A stretch of DNA of 21,614 nucleotides from Caryophanales bacterium UBA3631 (GTDB taxonomy: Bacteria > Bacillota_I > Bacilli_A > RF39 > UBA660). A model generated the notes under the pieces. The model made no database searches, was not told the origin of the DNA, and worked only from the letters and a program-made list of their open reading frames with translations. A program made the translations under genes and the position numbers. Below are positions 7,556-15,740 of this stretch, in pieces. The stretch is from assembly GCA_002374055.1 (NCBI GenBank), contig DFLA01000024.1, positions 1 to 21,614 of the forward strand, written 5' to 3'. Within the stretch, counting starts at the first letter, position 1. Every line of letters begins with the position of its first letter.

Positions 7556-8173
7556 AAATTCGTTTATTTTTTCTTCGTATTCGTTATTTGTTATATAGCT
7601 TCCTACAACTAATATATCTGCATTTTGCACTTTTAATTTTGTTTCATTATTTATTCCACCATCTACTTCTATTAGATAGTTTAGATTTTTTTCTTTTCTT
7701 TTTTTGTATAATTTATCTATTTTTGATGTCGCTTCATCCATGAATTTTTGCCCACCAGCACCTGGTTCTACACTCATTACTAATACTAAATCAACTTGGT
7801 CAAGGTATTTTTCTATTTTTTCTATTTTTGTTTCAGGTTTAATAGATATTCCAACTTTTATTTCTTTGTTTTTGATATAGTTTATTATTTCTAATGGATT
7901 ATTTGCTGCTTCATAGTGGAATGTTATTATTTCGGGGTTCATTTTCGAGAATTCATCTACGTACTTTTTGATATCATTTACCATCAAGTGTATATCCTTT
8001 TTGTGTTTTGTTGTTTTTATTAATTTATCTATTTCTTCATATTCCCATGTTTTATTTTTTACAAATTTTCCATCCATTATATCTATATGGAAGAAGTCTA
8101 TGTTTAGGTTATCTAATTTTTTTATGTTTTCTTTTGTATTTTCCTTTATTCCTAAAATTGATACTGCTAGCAT
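7547..8173 (-). CDS. rpe: Ribulose-phosphate 3-epimerase
   Basis: Interconverts ribulose-5-P and xylulose-5-P in the pentose phosphate pathway; cytoplasmic TIM barrel. At 208 residues it is slightly short (usual about 215-220). Motifs seen are FHIDIMDGKFV near residue 27, IHLMV, VLVMSVEPGAGGQKF and YLIEVDGGI. The phosphate loop is PGAGGQ where most family members have PGFGGQ. It is last in the rlmN-stp-pknB-rsgA-rpe operon, three bases after the rsgA stop, and carries the operon terminator in its 3' end. thiN, which commonly follows rpe in Bacilli, is absent. Alternative sugar epimerases such as AlsE are possible, but the location supports rpe. Confidence 0.93.
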   Translation of the reverse strand: MLAVSILGIKENTKENIKKLDNLNIDFFHIDIMDGKFVKNKTWEYEEIDKLIKTTKHKKDIHLMVNDIKKYVDEFSKMNPEIITFHYEAANNPLEIINYIKNKEIKVGISIKPETKIEKIEKYLDQVDLVLVMSVEPGAGGQKFMDEATSKIDKLYKKRKEKNLNYLIEVDGGINNETKLKVQNADILVVGSYITNNEYEEKINEFKM

Positions 8174-8176
8174 ATG

Positions 8177-9007
8177 TCACCTCTTTATAAATTTTATATA
8201 GTTTTCATATCTTGTTTTTAGTATATTGTTTTGTTGAACTTGTTTTTTTATTTCACAGTTTTGTTCGCTTATGTGCATGCAGTCTTTGTATTCACATAAG
8301 TGTCTATAGTTGTTGAATTCTATGAAGTTATCTCTTATGTCTTCATTTTTCATGTTTATGAAGCTCAAACTTGAAAAGCCTGGTGTATCTGCTATTAGTC
8401 CATCGAACATTTCTAATAATTCTACATGACGTGTTGTGTGCTTGCCTCTACCTAGTGCTTGCGATATTTCGTTTGTTTTTAGTTTTAATGTTGGATTTAA
8501 TTTATTTAATAATGTACTCTTACCAGCGCCACTTTGTCCTGTAAATACTGTTATTTTTTCTTTGAATTGTTTTTTTATTAATTCTATTTCTGTATTTTTA
8601 TATACACAATATCCTATTTCTTTATAGTAGTTTATAATTTCTTCTATGTTTTCTACTTCGTCTTCTTTTAGTAAATCAAGTTTAGTGAAGCATATTATTG
8701 GTTTTATGTTATTGTATTCTATTATGCATAAAAGTTTATCTAATAGATTTGGTGAAAACTCTGGTTCTTTTACGCTTGTAATTATAAATGCCTGGTCTAT
8801 ATTTGAAACTGGTGGCCTTATTAATTCGTTATATCTTGGTAGTAGTTCTGTAATATATTTCTTTTTTTCGTCGAATATGCAATTATCGCCTACAAGAGGA
8901 ATAATTTTATCTTTTCTAAATTTTCCTCTTGCTTTACAGGTGTATAGTTTATTTTGTGATTTTACCAAGTAATCATTACTTATATTTTTTATTATTTTTC
9001 CTTGCAT
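8177..9007 (-). CDS. rsgA: Ribosome small subunit-dependent GTPase RsgA
   Basis: Circularly permuted GTPase that tests late 30S ribosome maturation. The order is an N-terminal OB fold (about 1-65), then G4 TKLD (108-111), G1 GQSGAGKS (157-164), G3 DTPGF (207-211) and the zinc site C238, C243, H245, C251. The ATG at 9007 is one base after the pknB stop, giving 276 residues. An upstream ATG at 9058 would add a Lys-rich tail that is only the out-of-frame reading of the pknB end and has no SD, so it is rejected. Its position after pknB and before rpe is the standard Firmicutes arrangement, and RsgA is a known substrate class of PASTA kinases. Confidence 0.96.
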   Translation of the reverse strand: MQGKIIKNISNDYLVKSQNKLYTCKARGKFRKDKIIPLVGDNCIFDEKKKYITELLPRYNELIRPPVSNIDQAFIITSVKEPEFSPNLLDKLLCIIEYNNIKPIICFTKLDLLKEDEVENIEEIINYYKEIGYCVYKNTEIELIKKQFKEKITVFTGQSGAGKSTLLNKLNPTLKLKTNEISQALGRGKHTTRHVELLEMFDGLIADTPGFSSLSFINMKNEDIRDNFIEFNNYRHLCEYKDCMHISEQNCEIKKQVQQNNILKTRYENYIKFIKR

Positions 9008-9008
9008 A

Positions 9009-10790
9009 CTAACTTTCTTTTTCTTCTTTTGTTTTTTCGTCTGTTGTTTCTTTTTCATCTGTTGGTAATATAGTTTCTATAGGGTCTTTTTTCTTTTCTT
9101 TTGCTATTGTAATTACCAATGGATAGCCTTTTCTTACCTGTGTTCCTGCGACTCTATCTTGTTTTATTACTGTACCTTCTTCATATGTACTTGTTTCTTC
9201 TTCTACAAAACTAACTGATATTTCATATTCTTTACAGAATTTTTCTATTGCATCTTTAGTCCATTTTTCTTCTACAAAATTAGGATATTTTACAACTAGA
9301 TTTGGAATTACAAATGTTATTGTATCACCTTCTACTAGTTTTGTTCCAGCTATTGGTCTTTGTTCTAGTATTTGGTTTTCTTTAACTATTTCTTTTTCGT
9401 TTTTTTCCACATCTTTTGTTTCTGATATTACTTTTATTCCGAATGCTTCTAGTTTTCCTTTTATTTCTAAGAAGTTTTGGCCTACATAGTTTTCTGTTTC
9501 TATTCCTTTTTCACCAGCTGATACTATAAGTTTTATTGTTGTGCCTTTTTTTCTTTTTACTCCTTGTGGTGGATCTGTTGTTATTACATATCCTTCTTCT
9601 ATTTCTTTGCTTGTTTTTTCTTCTCTTTCTTCGTTAATTTCAAATCCTGCTTCTTTTAGTTTGCTTTCTGCAGCAGCTATGCTTAGTTTTGATACATCTG
9701 GCACTGTTATTTCTTTTGTTTTTTGAGTTTTAGGGAATATTAGTAGCGCTAATATTAAGATTATTATTAGTGCTGATGTAATTATTCCAATTATGATAAG
9801 TATTTTGTTTGATTTTTTATTTTCTTCTTGTTCTTCTATCTCGTCTAGTTCTGTTTTTTCTTCTTTTAGGTCTTTGATGTTTTTTAATTCTTTTGTGTCT
9901 TCTAGTGTATCTGTTTCGCTATATTGGTATACGTATCTTTTTTCATCTTTTCTTTCTTCATCAAGACATGTTTGTATATCGTTATACATTTCTACTACAT
10001 TTTTGTATCTATTTTTTGGATTTTTTGCGCATGCTTTTAGTATTATATTTTCGATTGATTGTGGAATTAATGGATTTATATTGCATACGCTTGGTATTTG
10101 ATTTTTCATTTGTTTTATTGCTATTTCAACAGCGTTATCTCCCTTAAATGGTAATTGTCCTGTTAGTAACTCGAACATTACTATTCCTAGTGAATATATG
10201 TCGCTTTTTACTGTTGCGCCTGTACCATTTGCTTGTTCTGGTGGTAAATAGTGTACTGATCCCATTACTGAATTTGTTTGTGTTAGTTCATTGCTGTTTA
10301 GTGCCATTGCTATTCCAAAGTCTGTTATTTTTACTATTCCATCTTCTTTTATTAATACATTTTGTGGTTTTATATCTCTATGTATTATGTTTGAATCATG
10401 TGCACACGCTATTGCGCTTGTTAGTTGTGTCATTATGTCTATTACTTCTGGAAGTGTTAGTCCACCACGTTTTTTTATTAGACTTTTTAGTGTTCTTCCT
10501 TCAACATATTCCATTACTATATAGTATTTTCCATCGTCTTCTCCTACGTCGTACATTTCTACTATATTTGGATGACTTAGGGAAGATGCTGCAATTGCTT
10601 CTCTTTGAAATCTTCTCACAAATTTTTCGTCATCTGCTAAATCTCCTCTTAGTATTTTTACAGCTACGTTTCTGTCGAGTATTAAGTCATGTGCTAGGTA
10701 TACGTTTGCCATTCCACCTTCGCCAATTGTTCTTATTATTTGATATCTATCGTTTATTTTTTGACCTTTAATTATCACTTTTTTCACCAT
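9009..10790 (-). CDS. pknB: PASTA-domain serine/threonine kinase PknB/PrkC
   Basis: 593-residue membrane kinase that senses cell-wall fragments. The kinase domain (about 16-275) has IGEGGMANV, Lys45 in VAVKIL, catalytic HRDIKPQN (137-144) and DFG (157-159). The activation loop is rich in Thr/Ser (LTQTNSVMGS). An acidic juxtamembrane linker (280-325) leads to one membrane helix at about 330-352. The exterior has three PASTA repeats, at about 360-425, 427-495 and 497-563, then an acidic Thr/Glu tail. Three repeats is within the normal range. The start lies 23 bases inside the stp end, with GAAAG close before it; a GTG seven codons later is an alternative. Confidence 0.96.
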   Translation of the reverse strand: MVKKVIIKGQKINDRYQIIRTIGEGGMANVYLAHDLILDRNVAVKILRGDLADDEKFVRRFQREAIAASSLSHPNIVEMYDVGEDDGKYYIVMEYVEGRTLKSLIKKRGGLTLPEVIDIMTQLTSAIACAHDSNIIHRDIKPQNVLIKEDGIVKITDFGIAMALNSNELTQTNSVMGSVHYLPPEQANGTGATVKSDIYSLGIVMFELLTGQLPFKGDNAVEIAIKQMKNQIPSVCNINPLIPQSIENIILKACAKNPKNRYKNVVEMYNDIQTCLDEERKDEKRYVYQYSETDTLEDTKELKNIKDLKEEKTELDEIEEQEENKKSNKILIIIGIITSALIIILILALLIFPKTQKTKEITVPDVSKLSIAAAESKLKEAGFEINEEREEKTSKEIEEGYVITTDPPQGVKRKKGTTIKLIVSAGEKGIETENYVGQNFLEIKGKLEAFGIKVISETKDVEKNEKEIVKENQILEQRPIAGTKLVEGDTITFVIPNLVVKYPNFVEEKWTKDAIEKFCKEYEISVSFVEEETSTYEEGTVIKQDRVAGTQVRKGYPLVITIAKEKKKDPIETILPTDEKETTDEKTKEEKES

Positions 10791-11514
10791 CTTTCTTTAA
10801 ATATGCAACAGAAATATTGTCTGTTCCTCCTCTATTATTCGCTTTTATTATTAGTTTGTTTATTTTTTCTTCTATTGTTGAGTTTTCTATTAAAACTTTA
10901 GTTATTTGTTCGTTATCTAGCATATTTGTTAATCCATCACTACATAGGAATATTCCATCTACATCTGTTTCTACATCGAATATATCCATTTCTACATTTG
11001 TTGTTGCTCCCAGTGCTTTCATTAGTACATTTTTTCTAGGATGATCTTTTGCTTCTTCTTCTGTTATTTCGCCTGATTTTAATAATAAATTTACTAATGT
11101 ATGATCGTTTGTTATTTTGTGGATTTGATTATCTTTTAGTACGTATCCTGATGAGTCTCCTATATTACCAAATAATAGATATTCGCTTGTTAGAATTGCT
11201 AGCACTATTGTTGTTCCCATTCCTGATGATTCTGGATTTTCTTCTGTGTATTTATATATTTGTACGTTTGCTTCACTTACTACATTTTTTATCCATAGTA
11301 TTGCATCTTCTTTTGTGCCAAGTTTTCTTAGTTCACGGAATGATTTACCTATATGCGATATAGCTATACTTGATGCTATTTCGCCACCTCTATGTCCTCC
11401 CATTCCGTCTGCTACTGCTAGTAAATATTCATTATTATGGTTTTTTGTTATTATTACACTATCTTCATTATGTTCTCGTACTTTTCCAGGATCTGTTAAG
11501 TATGCATATTCCAT
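10768..11514 (-). CDS. stp: PP2C-type serine/threonine phosphatase Stp/PrpC
   Basis: Removes phosphates placed by the neighbouring PknB; cytoplasmic, Mn2+ dependent. 248 residues. The conserved motifs are REHNEDS (13-19), ADGMGGH with metal ligand D36, GNIGDSS (116-122), CSDGLT with D193 and GGTDNIS with D232. The third motif reads GDSS where the family usually has GDSR. AGGAGG gives a strong SD, and the start codon shares one base with the rlmN stop (TAATG), so translation is coupled. The kinase/phosphatase pair is adjacent and overlapping, as in most Firmicutes. Confidence 0.96.
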   Translation of the reverse strand: MEYAYLTDPGKVREHNEDSVIITKNHNNEYLLAVADGMGGHRGGEIASSIAISHIGKSFRELRKLGTKEDAILWIKNVVSEANVQIYKYTEENPESSGMGTTIVLAILTSEYLLFGNIGDSSGYVLKDNQIHKITNDHTLVNLLLKSGEITEEEAKDHPRKNVLMKALGATTNVEMDIFDVETDVDGIFLCSDGLTNMLDNEQITKVLIENSTIEEKINKLIIKANNRGGTDNISVAYLKKDGEKSDN

Positions 11515-12539
11515 TATTTTTCCTCCTCATAGTTTGATCTTAATTGTCCGCAAGCGGCGCTTACTTTTCTTCCAAATTCTTTTCTTACTGTGACATTTAT
11601 ATTATGTTTTTTTAGTGTGTCATAGAATTTCATAATCTGTTCTTTTGTACTTTTTTTAAATTTTATATGGCTTGTTTCATTATATGGTATTAAATTCACG
11701 TAGCAGTTTATTCCTTTTAATAGTTTTGCTAATTCTATTGCGTTTTCTTCTTTGTCGTTTATGTCTTTTAACATTATATATTCAAATGTTACTCTTCGAT
11801 TGGTGTTGGCAATATATTTTTTTATTGATTCTATTAATTTTTCTATACTATATGCCTTATTTATTGGCATTAGTTTATTTCTTAATTCATTATTTGGTGC
11901 GTGTAAGCTTACTGCTAGGTTTACTTGTTTTATATTTTTTGCAAATTCATATATTTTTGGAACAATTCCTGATGTTGATATTGTTATATGTCTTGCTCCT
12001 ATGTCTATTCCTTTTGGATTGTTAACTATTTCTACAAATTTCATCACGTTTTCGTAGTTATCAAATGGTTCTCCAATACCCATTAATACTATATGTGATA
12101 TTCTTATATTTAAATCTTGTTCTACTTGTAGTATTTGTAAAACCATTTCATAACTATCTAGATTTCTTACTTTTTTTAGTCTTCCACTTTCACAAAATGC
12201 ACATGACATATTGCATCCTACTTGTGTTGAAATACATAATGAGTTGCCGTAATCGTGTTTCATTAATACTGCTTCGATTTTATTTTTATCTTTTAATTCA
12301 AACAGATATTTACATACGTCTGTATCTATTTGTTTTTTTAGTATTTTTAATGATTCTATAGAAAAGTCTTGTTTTAGTTTATATATTACTTCTTTTTTTA
12401 TGTTTGACATTTCGTCAAATGTTTTTATTCTTTTTTTATAAATCCATTCATATACTTGTTGTGCTTTGAATTCTTTTTCATTCATATCTTTGAAGTATTG
12501 TTTTAGTTCTTCAAGCGTTTTACCATATATATTTTCCAT
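11514..12539 (-). CDS. rlmN: Dual-specificity 23S rRNA/tRNA C2-methyladenosine methyltransferase RlmN
   Basis: Radical SAM enzyme that methylates A2503 of 23S rRNA and A37 of some tRNAs at C2. 341 residues, the normal length. An N-terminal accessory domain has KAQQVYEWIYKKR. The radical SAM cluster motif is C109-x3-C113-x2-C116 in GCNMSCAFCESG. GEPFDNY, HITISTSG and NLAVSLHAP follow. The resolving Cys is C330 in SAACGQL, and it separates RlmN/Cfr from other radical SAM proteins. The chromosomal position next to stp supports RlmN over the resistance enzyme Cfr. It is the first gene of the operon, with a near-consensus promoter. Confidence 0.97.
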   Translation of the reverse strand: MENIYGKTLEELKQYFKDMNEKEFKAQQVYEWIYKKRIKTFDEMSNIKKEVIYKLKQDFSIESLKILKKQIDTDVCKYLFELKDKNKIEAVLMKHDYGNSLCISTQVGCNMSCAFCESGRLKKVRNLDSYEMVLQILQVEQDLNIRISHIVLMGIGEPFDNYENVMKFVEIVNNPKGIDIGARHITISTSGIVPKIYEFAKNIKQVNLAVSLHAPNNELRNKLMPINKAYSIEKLIESIKKYIANTNRRVTFEYIMLKDINDKEENAIELAKLLKGINCYVNLIPYNETSHIKFKKSTKEQIMKFYDTLKKHNINVTVRKEFGRKVSAACGQLRSNYEEEK

Positions 12540-12557
12540 ATTTACACCCTATTTATA

Positions 12558-12586
12558 ATTATAGCAAAAACTTTTTTTTCTATCAA
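12558..12586 (-). promoter_or_regulatory. Sigma-A promoter of the rlmN-stp-pknB-rsgA-rpe operon
   Basis: TTGATA (12581-12586), exactly 17 nt, then perfect TATAAT (12558-12563). The inferred start site leaves a leader of roughly 12 nt before the rlmN ATG. Confidence 0.85.
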
Positions 12587-12604
12587 TTCTATTCTGACTT
12601 TTAA

Positions 12605-12634
12605 TAAAAAAAACTATACGTTTTTGTATAGTTT
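12605..12634 (-). terminator. Terminator of the zinc-ribbon membrane protein gene
   Basis: Stem AAACTATAC/GTATAGTTT (12611-12619 with 12626-12634), six-base loop, then a T-run on the minus strand. It overlaps the stop codon. Confidence 0.85.
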
Positions 12635-13496
12635 ACGATAATTTTTCATTTTTTTCTTGTAAATTTATTTTGCAATCACATAAGAAACAGTATTCTGAAT
12701 TAGATTTTATTGTTGCACCACAGTTTATACATGAGACATTGTTTCTTGTCCATTTTCTTATATCTATTGATGGTATGTGGTATGTGCGCGTATGTTTTTG
12801 TTGTTCTTTATATTTTGATATTGATAGATTTTTTTTGTTTACTTTTTTTAGCTTTATTTTTAATATAAGATTATTTAGTTTTTGTTTTAATGTTGTTTTT
12901 TCTTTATTGTCTACTTTTACTACTATTTTTTTGTATTTTATTTTACCATCTTTTGTTGTTTCATTTGTTATTGTTTTTTTGTTTTCTTTTTTACTTAATT
13001 TTTCTATAAGTGTTGGTGTTAGTGTTTTTGAATTTAATTTATTTTGTTTATTTTCTTTTTTTGTTTTTAATTTTTCTAATTTGTTTTTTCTTGTTGCTTT
13101 TTTTATCTGTATTATTTTTTCTTTTATGTTTTTTATATTAATAGTTTCTATTAATGTGGTTGCTATAATAATTATGTTTCCTAATAGCATTATTATTAGG
13201 CCATATTTAAATTTTGCGTAGCAGTTATATTTTTCGCTTATTTCGTTTATTCTACTTATGTTTGTTATAATAAATTTTAGTATTACTATTAATGATAATG
13301 TTGCTGGCGCTATTATTAGTTTTGTTTTCTCTAGTTTCAATATTATAAACATTATAGCTGTTAGTATTATTATTAATGGTCCGTTGTCTTTTAGAAAGCT
13401 TATATTTTCTTGTGCTATTTTTATTGATGGCAATAATGTTCCTATAAATAATAGTATTATACCTACTATTATGATTATATTTTTATTATTTTTCAT
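12633..13496 (-). CDS. Membrane protein with Lys-rich linker and C-terminal zinc ribbon, unknown function
   Basis: 287 residues, family not recognised. Four hydrophobic helices are seen at about 7-25, 39-56, 60-79 and 98-116. A long Lys/Asn/Thr-rich region (about 120-240, with runs such as KKATRKNKLEKLKTKKENK) has little predicted structure. It ends with a treble-clef-like zinc ribbon: CINCGA, about 12 residues, CFLCDC. The layout resembles the zinc-ribbon membrane proteins common in Bacilli and Mollicutes, in which a ribbon is tethered to a small membrane domain. The gene stands alone between rlmN and glyQS with its own TTGACA/TATAAT promoter, a 5' leader of about 45 nt, an AGGGGG SD and a terminator. 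Confidence 0.82.
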   Translation of the reverse strand: MKNNKNIIIIVGIILLFIGTLLPSIKIAQENISFLKDNGPLIIILTAIMFIILKLEKTKLIIAPATLSLIVILKFIITNISRINEISEKYNCYAKFKYGLIIMLLGNIIIIATTLIETINIKNIKEKIIQIKKATRKNKLEKLKTKKENKQNKLNSKTLTPTLIEKLSKKENKKTITNETTKDGKIKYKKIVVKVDNKEKTTLKQKLNNLILKIKLKKVNKKNLSISKYKEQQKHTRTYHIPSIDIRKWTRNNVSCINCGATIKSNSEYCFLCDCKINLQEKNEKLS

Positions 13497-13545
13497 TTTA
13501 AATCCCCCTTTTTAGACTTGGTGGTTCTTAAATATAGTGGGATTT

Positions 13546-13573
13546 ATTATACACTTTTTTTTAATTTTGTCAA
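13546..13573 (-). promoter_or_regulatory. Sigma-A promoter of the zinc-ribbon membrane protein gene
   Basis: Perfect TTGACA (13568-13573), 16 nt, perfect TATAAT (13546-13551). It is one of the strongest promoters in the window by match. Confidence 0.85.
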
Positions 13574-13580
13574 ATTTGAT

Positions 13581-13608
13581 ATAGAAAAAAGCACTTATTT
13601 GTGCTTTT
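13581..13608 (-). terminator. Terminator of glyQS
   Basis: AAAAGCAC/GTGCTTTT stem (13587-13594 with 13601-13608) around a six-base loop, followed by TTC and more T on the minus strand. The T-rich foot makes it usable in both directions. Confidence 0.8.
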
Positions 13609-14986
13609 AGAATCTTGTTTTTTCTTTTATATAATCTATTAATTCTTCTACTTTTAGTGTTATTTGCTCCATTGTGTCTCTATCTCTTACTGTTACAGTG
13701 TTATTATTTAATGTTTCTTCATCAATTGTTACGCAGTATGGTGTTCCAATTACATCTTGTCTTCTATATCTTTTTCCAATATTTCCTGTTTCATCGTATG
13801 TAGTCATAAATTCTTTTGATAACATATTATATATTTCACTCGCTTTTTCTTGATGGTATTTTTTCATTAGTGGAAGTACAGCTACTTTATATGGAGCAAT
13901 TGCTGGTGAAAAATGCATTACTTCTCTTGTTGTACCATCTTCTAGTGTTTCTTCTTCATAGCTATCACATAATACTGCTAGTAGTAGTCTATCACATCCT
14001 ACTGATGGTTCAATAACGTATGGTGTATATTTTTCATTTGTTTCAGGATCTAGATATTTTAGTTCTTTTTTTGAGTGATTTGAATGTACTGTTAGGTCAT
14101 AGTCTGTTCTATCCGCTATTCCCCATAGTTCTCCAAATCCGTTTGGATAGTTATATTCTATGTCTGTTGTTCCTTTACTGTAGAATACTAATTCTTCAGG
14201 TTTATGTTTTCTTAATCTTAAATTTTCTTCTTTAATTCCTAAATCCTTTAGAAAATTCATACAGTAATCTTCGAAGTATTTAAACCATTCTAAATCTGTT
14301 CCTGGTTTACAGAAAAACTCATATTCCATTTGTTCAAATTCTCTTGTTCTAAATATAAAGTTTCCAGGTGTTATTTCATTTCTAAATGCCTTACCTATTT
14401 GGGCTATTCCAAATGGTATTTTTGCTCTCATACTTCTTTGTACGTTCATAAAGTTTACAAATATTCCTTGTGCGGTTTCTCCTCTTAAATATACTTTATT
14501 TTTTGTATCTTCTGTTACACCCATGTGTGTTTCAAATAATAGATTGAATTGTCTGATGCTTGTAAAATTTGTTTTTCCACATTTTGGACATGGTATATTG
14601 TTTTCTTTTATATAATTTTCTAATTTTTCATTATCCCAACCGTCTCCTGTTTCTTCTCCATTTGAAAATTCTTCTATTAGTTTATCTGCTCTATGTCTTG
14701 ATTTACATTCCTTACAGTCTATTAGTGGATCGGCAAATGAAGAAACATGCCCAGAGGCTACCCATACTTCTGGGTTCATAAGGATTGCTGCATCTAGTTC
14801 ATAACTATTTTTATTATCTTGTACAAATCTTTTTCTCCATGCATCTTTTATATTATTTTTAAGTCTTGATCCTAATGGACCGTAATCCCAAGTATTAGCA
14901 AGACCATCATATATTTCTGATCCTTGATAAATAAATCCATATTGCTTACACAAATTTACCATTTTTTCCATTGTTAGTTTTTCCAT
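13607..14986 (-). CDS. glyQS: Glycyl-tRNA synthetase, homodimeric type
   Basis: Charges tRNA-Gly; class II, alpha2 form (one polypeptide), unlike the alpha2-beta2 GlyQ/GlyS of Bacillus. 459 residues. The N terminus has the family start YGFIYQGSEIYDGLANTWDY. Zinc-binding CKEC and CPKC pairs lie at about 95-145. Motif 2 is in FRNEITPGNFIFRTREFEQ with the following EYEFF, and motif 3 is in VIEPSVGCDRLLLAVL. The anticodon-binding domain is C-terminal (about 365-459). AAGGAAG is the SD. The gene is controlled by the T-box leader directly upstream and ends in its own terminator. It occupies the place of glyQ-glyS after recO in Bacillus, with a PAP2 gene between. Confidence 0.97.
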   Translation of the reverse strand: MEKLTMEKMVNLCKQYGFIYQGSEIYDGLANTWDYGPLGSRLKNNIKDAWRKRFVQDNKNSYELDAAILMNPEVWVASGHVSSFADPLIDCKECKSRHRADKLIEEFSNGEETGDGWDNEKLENYIKENNIPCPKCGKTNFTSIRQFNLLFETHMGVTEDTKNKVYLRGETAQGIFVNFMNVQRSMRAKIPFGIAQIGKAFRNEITPGNFIFRTREFEQMEYEFFCKPGTDLEWFKYFEDYCMNFLKDLGIKEENLRLRKHKPEELVFYSKGTTDIEYNYPNGFGELWGIADRTDYDLTVHSNHSKKELKYLDPETNEKYTPYVIEPSVGCDRLLLAVLCDSYEEETLEDGTTREVMHFSPAIAPYKVAVLPLMKKYHQEKASEIYNMLSKEFMTTYDETGNIGKRYRRQDVIGTPYCVTIDEETLNNNTVTVRDRDTMEQITLKVEELIDYIKEKTRF

Positions 14987-15000
14987 ATAATCTTCCTTTC

Positions 15001-15125
15001 AAATAAAAAGATTCCTTTAGTTTGTAAGGACCCAATTGGGCGGTTCCACCTTACTTATTCTAAAAGAATCAGCTTTATGTATATTGCTCTTGGTTTCCAA
15101 GCCAGTCATCGCATTTAAATATTAC
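15001..15125 (-). promoter_or_regulatory. Compact glycine T-box leader of glyQS
   Basis: tRNA-sensing leader. On the minus strand the T-box bulge UGGAACCG lies in a complete antiterminator: GUAAGG/CCUUAC (15049-15054 with 15024-15029) capped by GCCC-AAUU-GGGU. A Stem III hairpin AUUCU-UUU-AGAAU lies just upstream. A terminator can form from UCCUU and AAGGA (15026-15030 with 15013-15017) before a U-run (15001-15009). Stem I is tiny: UGC/GCA, a GAUGA/GA kink-turn, then a UUGG-AAA-CCAA hairpin with a GGC glycine codon at 15101-15103 on the 5' side. The whole leader is about 140 nt, against roughly 200-300 for typical T-boxes. The distal arm that contacts the tRNA elbow is missing. Confidence 0.88.
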
Positions 15126-15131
15126 ATGTCT

Positions 15132-15160
15132 ATTGTATTACATTTTTTATTATGTGTCAA
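15132..15160 (-). promoter_or_regulatory. Sigma-A promoter of the T-box/glyQS transcript
   Basis: Perfect TTGACA (15155-15160), 17 nt, TACAAT (15132-15137). It puts the RNA start near 15125, which limits the T-box leader to about 140 nt. The stretch 15161-15270 behind it is A/T-rich and shows nothing else that I can name. Confidence 0.85.
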
Positions 15161-15270
15161 TGTTTTTGTTTTATTGAATTTATATTATTGATTAGTGGAA
15201 TTGCTACATCTTTATCATTAATACAATGTTAATACAAAGTTATATTTATTATCAACTACAAATTAATATT

Positions 15271-15302
15271 TTAATTAAAAAATAAAACACTTTTTAAGTG
15301 TT
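15271..15302 (-). terminator. Terminator of the cdd-era-recO-PAP2 operon
   Basis: AACACTT/AAGTGTT stem (15286-15292 with 15296-15302), three-base loop, then TTATTTTTTAATT on the minus strand, directly after the PAP2 stop. Confidence 0.85.
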
Positions 15303-15740
15303 CTATTTAAATATTATAAATGTAAAGAATAATGCAGATAGTGTTCCTAGAATCATGCCTGCTAAAACTTCTTCTGGCTTATGTCCTAGTTTTTCTTTTA
15401 GTTTTGTCATTCCTTTATCTTTGAATGTTTCATCAAATAGTTTGTTTATTGCTTCTGCTTGTTTGCCACTTTCCATTCTAAGTCCCATTGCGTCATATGA
15501 AACTATAAATGTAAATACTAAAGCAATTGCGAACGCAGGGCTTTCAAATCCTAAATTTAGACCTAGCATCATTGTTAATGAGGTTGAGAATGAGGTATGT
15601 GATGATGGCATCCCACCTGTTCCATTAAAAAGTCTTCCCCATACTAATTCTCTGCTTGATATTGATTCTATTATAAATTTTAGTGTTTGACATATTAATA
15701 ATGTTGATATTGGTACTAGTAAAAATTTGTAATCATTCAT
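15303..15740 (-). CDS. Divergent PAP2 (DUF212) membrane protein
   Basis: About 145 residues with four hydrophobic helices. The signature GTGGMPSSHTSF, followed later by SYDAMGLRMESGKQAEAIN, is that of the DUF212 acid-phosphatase-related family (B. subtilis YuiD-like). PSSH keeps the PAP2 phosphatase His, but the activity of the family is not established; lipid phosphate substrates are a guess. The frame opens at a GTG (15749), but that GTG is part of AGGTGA, the SD for the ATG at 15740, so the ATG is chosen. It overlaps the recO stop by eight bases and is the last gene of the operon. Confidence 0.9.
   Translation of the reverse strand: MNDYKFLLVPISTLLICQTLKFIIESISSRELVWGRLFNGTGGMPSSHTSFSTSLTMMLGLNLGFESPAFAIALVFTFIVSYDAMGLRMESGKQAEAINKLFDETFKDKGMTKLKEKLGHKPEEVLAGMILGTLSALFFTFIIFK

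Noticed and set aside
9008..9058. Upstream ATG giving RsgA a Lys/Gln-rich N-terminal tail
   Set aside because: It would overlap pknB by 50 bases, has no SD and simply reads the pknB tail in another frame. RsgA family proteins begin near MQGKIIKN.
11514..12539. Cfr-type resistance methyltransferase
   Set aside because: The gene sits in the conserved rlmN-stp-pknB operon and has RlmN length and context; nothing suggests an acquired cfr.
15161..15270. A small gene or RNA between the glyQS promoter and the PAP2 terminator
   Set aside because: A/T-rich, no frame with an SD, and no stable hairpin beyond the terminator.
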